Positions 3,895 to 6,097 of a DNA stretch of 6,097 nt are shown here, one piece after another. Each line of letters starts with the position of its first letter. The stretch's first letter is position 1. The notes beneath the pieces are model-generated. The model did no database searches. It saw only the letters and a list, made by a program, of their open reading frames with translations, and was not told the DNA's origin. The position numbers were made by a program, and so were the translations under genes. The DNA is from Paludibacter sp. GTDB taxonomy: Bacteria; Bacteroidota; Bacteroidia; Bacteroidales; Paludibacteraceae. The stretch spans positions 1 to 6,097 of the forward strand of contig JAQTOL010000207.1 of assembly GCA_028748945.1 (NCBI GenBank). The letters run 5' to 3'.

Positions 3895-6097
3895 ATTCAG
3901 ATAACCATCAACTTCGGATGCAGCACATCCGGCCGATAAAATTGAATCCGGAATATCTTTAGGTCCAGAAGCAGCACCTGCCACAAAAACGCCATCGATA
4001 CTTGTCAGTGCCGGATTAATCAGTTCATCGGTTTGTTTCACAAAATTATAGTCATCCAATTCCAATAACTGATTTTTAAACATTTGCGGAACATTCTTAT
4101 TCGGAACAACTCCGACCGAAAGCACTACCACATCGTGTTTGGCTTCTTTTACCACACCTTTGGTAACATCTTCGTAACGCAAAATCAAATCACCGCTGCC
4201 GTTTTCGTTTTCACGGATTTTGGCTACTTTTCCTTTTACAAAGTTCACTCCCATTGATTTTGATTCCTGGAAGAATTCTTCGTAACCCTTACCAAATGCA
4301 CGGATATCCATGTAGTAAATGGTTATGTCGGCCATTGGTAACGCACCCATCAAAAGTTGTGCTTGCTTAATGGAATACATACAGCAAATCTGGGAACAAA
4401 TAGGGTTATTGGCACAATCGGCACCGCAACCGGAGTTCTCAATAGCCGAATCGCGTGAACCCGTACAAAGCACATAAGCAATGTTATCAGGTGTTTTTCC
4501 ATCACCCGGACGAAGTACATTGTTGTACGGACGAGTTGGTGCGATCAAACGATCCATTTGCATGGAATCAATCACATTTGCATATTTGGCATACCCGTAA
4601 TTTGGTTTTCCTGTTGGAGGAAATAAATTATAACCGGTGGTAACCACTACTGATTTTACGGTTGTATTTACAACCTGTGTTTTTTGTTTAAAATCAATGG
4701 CATTCGAAGGACAAGCAGTCACACATTGATGGCACTCGCGGCAATTGCTACAATCGAGACAACGTTCAGTATTAGCTTTTACTTCCGCTTCAGTATATGT
4801 TTGTTCCACTTCTTCCCAGCTTGTTGCTCGTTGAGCCAATGGCATCATTGCACTAGGAACAACCGGTTTAACAGCACCTTTATAGTTGTTGATTATTGAT
4901 GTTTTTTCAATAGCAGGCAATTTGTCACCATCTTCAAAATCTTCCATGTTCAAATCACGTAAGTATTTGTCCATGTAGAAAGCGCCCTTTTTACCTTGTC
5001 CGGCAGCTTCAATCAAAGTGGTTGCACCGGTAACGGTATCACCACCTGCAAATATGTAATCAACAGAAGTTTGCAACGTTTTTTTGTTGGCTACAATCGT
5101 TCCGTTTTTATTCAAATCAATTTGACCTGCAAAAGGCGAAGTGGAAGGTTTTAAACCGATAGCTTCGATTACATAATCCACATTTTCGATATATTCCGAA
5201 CCTTTTACCGGTTCAGGACTACGACGGCCGCTGGCATCTTTTTCGCCCAATTGCATTTTTACCAATTGAACCTGTTTGATTTGGCCTTTTGCGCCAATAT
5301 ACCTGACAGGATTACGGAGAATCATTATTTCAACGCCTTCTTCTTCAGCTTCGTGAATTTCAGGAGCAAAACATGGCATTTCTTCACGACTACGACGATA
5401 AACAACGATTACTTTTTCAGCACCAAGCCGTAATGAAGTACGCGCAGCATCAATGGCTGTGTTACCTCCACCAATTACCATCACGCGTTTGCCTTTCAGG
5501 TCTTCTTTTTTACCAATATTGGCTTCACGGAGAAAATAAAGACAGTCAACAATACCTTTTAAGTCTGAGCCTTCTGTTTTCGAAGTTACAGCATCGTGTG
5601 TTCCAACCGAAACAAATACGGCATCGTAACCTTCTTTTTTCAATGCTTTTAAATCCGTAATCTTTTTGTTTACTTCAATTTTAACTCCAAGTACGGTTAT
5701 ATTTTTTAAATCACGGTCAACTACGCTCTTTGGTGCACGATATTCGGGTAAAGCCAATCGTAACATTCCACCGGCAGCAGGAGCAGCTTCGAATATTGTT
5801 ACAGTATGACCTTTCAGAGCCAAGTGATAAGCAGCAGTGATTCCGGCCGGACCCGAACCGATAACGGCAATTTTCTTGTCCGTTTTATTTTTAATTTCCA
5901 CTTCGGGAGCTTCAGGATATTTTTCATAATACCAGTCGGCAAAAAAACGTTTGGTTTTACGAATATCTACCGAACCTTCCAGGCTTGCACGTGTACAGGC
6001 ATTTTGACAAGGCGCATAACATGCACGACCTAAACTTCCGGGAAAAGGAATATCTTCGAGATGAAGCTTCATGGCTTCTTCGTACTGTCCGTTACGC
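3835..6097 (-). CDS. GltD/NfnB-like NAD(P)H module fused to ferredoxin and HdrA C-terminal half (5' partial)
   Basis: The frame is open to the right edge and stops at TAG 3835, giving 753 visible residues. The ATG at 6072 is internal: the eight residues before it (RNGQYEEA) continue the iron-sulfur helical domain that precedes the flavin domain in GltD proteins. Visible domains: the end of that domain with C26, C30, C34 (GRACYAPCQNAC), FAD motif GSGPAG (80-85), NAD(P)H motif GGGNTAIDAA with VYRRSREEMP (209-241), second FAD motif GGDTVTGATTLIEAAGQG (351-368), a ferredoxin-type run C446-x2-C449-x2-C452-x2-C455-x2-C458-x3-C462-P, then an HdrA-type second half (VVVTTGY, CTGSRD, DIRAFGKGYEEF at 597-608, VAGAASGPKDIPDS) without its own N-terminal GxGxxG. 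VYRRSR suggests NADPH, as in GltD and NfnB. It probably oxidises or reduces NAD(P)H and exchanges electrons with the HdrA-like protein encoded 78 bp downstream. NfnB-HdrA fusions (HdrL type) are known in sulfate reducers; this is a smaller variant. Nucleotide specificity and reaction direction are inferred. Confidence 0.9.
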   Translation of the reverse strand, partial: RNGQYEEAMKLHLEDIPFPGSLGRACYAPCQNACTRASLEGSVDIRKTKRFFADWYYEKYPEAPEVEIKNKTDKKIAVIGSGPAGITAAYHLALKGHTVTIFEAAPAAGGMLRLALPEYRAPKSVVDRDLKNITVLGVKIEVNKKITDLKALKKEGYDAVFVSVGTHDAVTSKTEGSDLKGIVDCLYFLREANIGKKEDLKGKRVMVIGGGNTAIDAARTSLRLGAEKVIVVYRRSREEMPCFAPEIHEAEEEGVEIMILRNPVRYIGAKGQIKQVQLVKMQLGEKDASGRRSPEPVKGSEYIENVDYVIEAIGLKPSTSPFAGQIDLNKNGTIVANKKTLQTSVDYIFAGGDTVTGATTLIEAAGQGKKGAFYMDKYLRDLNMEDFEDGDKLPAIEKTSIINNYKGAVKPVVPSAMMPLAQRATSWEEVEQTYTEAEVKANTERCLDCSNCRECHQCVTACPSNAIDFKQKTQVVNTTVKSVVVTTGYNLFPPTGKPNYGYAKYANVIDSMQMDRLIAPTRPYNNVLRPGDGKTPDNIAYVLCTGSRDSAIENSGCGADCANNPICSQICCMYSIKQAQLLMGALPMADITIYYMDIRAFGKGYEEFFQESKSMGVNFVKGKVAKIRENENGSGDLILRYEDVTKGVVKEAKHDVVVLSVGVVPNKNVPQMFKNQLLELDDYNFVKQTDELINPALTSIDGVFVAGAASGPKDIPDSILSAGCAASEVDGYLNKIQESRTRIQDKKKEFTIV

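Noticed and set aside
6070..6072. ATG 6072 as the start of gene A
   Set aside because: The frame stays open to the window edge and the residues before this ATG fit the GltD N-terminal domain, so the true start lies outside the window.

Overview
The window looks like a piece of a Bacteroidota chromosome, probably an anaerobic or facultative marine or gut Bacteroidales/Marinilabiliales-type lineage. This is inferred from moderate GC, A-rich leaders without Shine-Dalgarno sequences, an IS200-like transposase/REP pair of the style common in that phylum, and simple intercistronic repeats. No rRNA or other taxonomic marker is present, so the assignment is tentative.

Layout. The left edge (1-204, plus strand) is the C-terminal end of an IS200-like Y1 transposase (RAYT type). 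A 216-bp convergent intergenic region follows (205-420). It holds a REP-like trio of hairpins (213-309), an intrinsic terminator for the leftward operon (311-362) and a nested 15-bp perfect inverted repeat (373-405). Everything to the right is one leftward (minus-strand) operon of three redox genes, read from right to left. Gene A (6097-3835, 5' end outside the window) is a GltD/NfnB-like NAD(P)H-FAD module followed by a ferredoxin module and the second half of an HdrA-type flavoprotein. Gene B (3756-1561) is an HdrA-like flavo-iron-sulfur protein with a C-terminal tail that reads like a winged helix. Gene C (1467-421) is an HdrC-type two-cluster domain fused to six membrane helices, as in QmoC. 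Gaps between genes are 78 and 93 bp and are filled with related simple repeats. One 38-bp element sits just upstream of both internal start codons.

How the genes may work together (inference). Gene A carries a pyridine-nucleotide site and FAD. Gene B carries FAD and several iron-sulfur clusters. Gene C carries two [4Fe-4S] clusters and a probable haem-b-type membrane anchor. The simplest reading is a membrane-associated complex linking NAD(P)H, and perhaps ferredoxin, to the menaquinone pool, related to Hdr and Qmo complexes. No HdrB (CCG-domain) or MvhD partner is seen within the window, but the operon continues beyond the right edge. The most unusual points are the winged-helix-like tail on gene B, the division of HdrA iron-sulfur modules between A and B, the extra cysteines in A, and the duplicated pre-start repeat.
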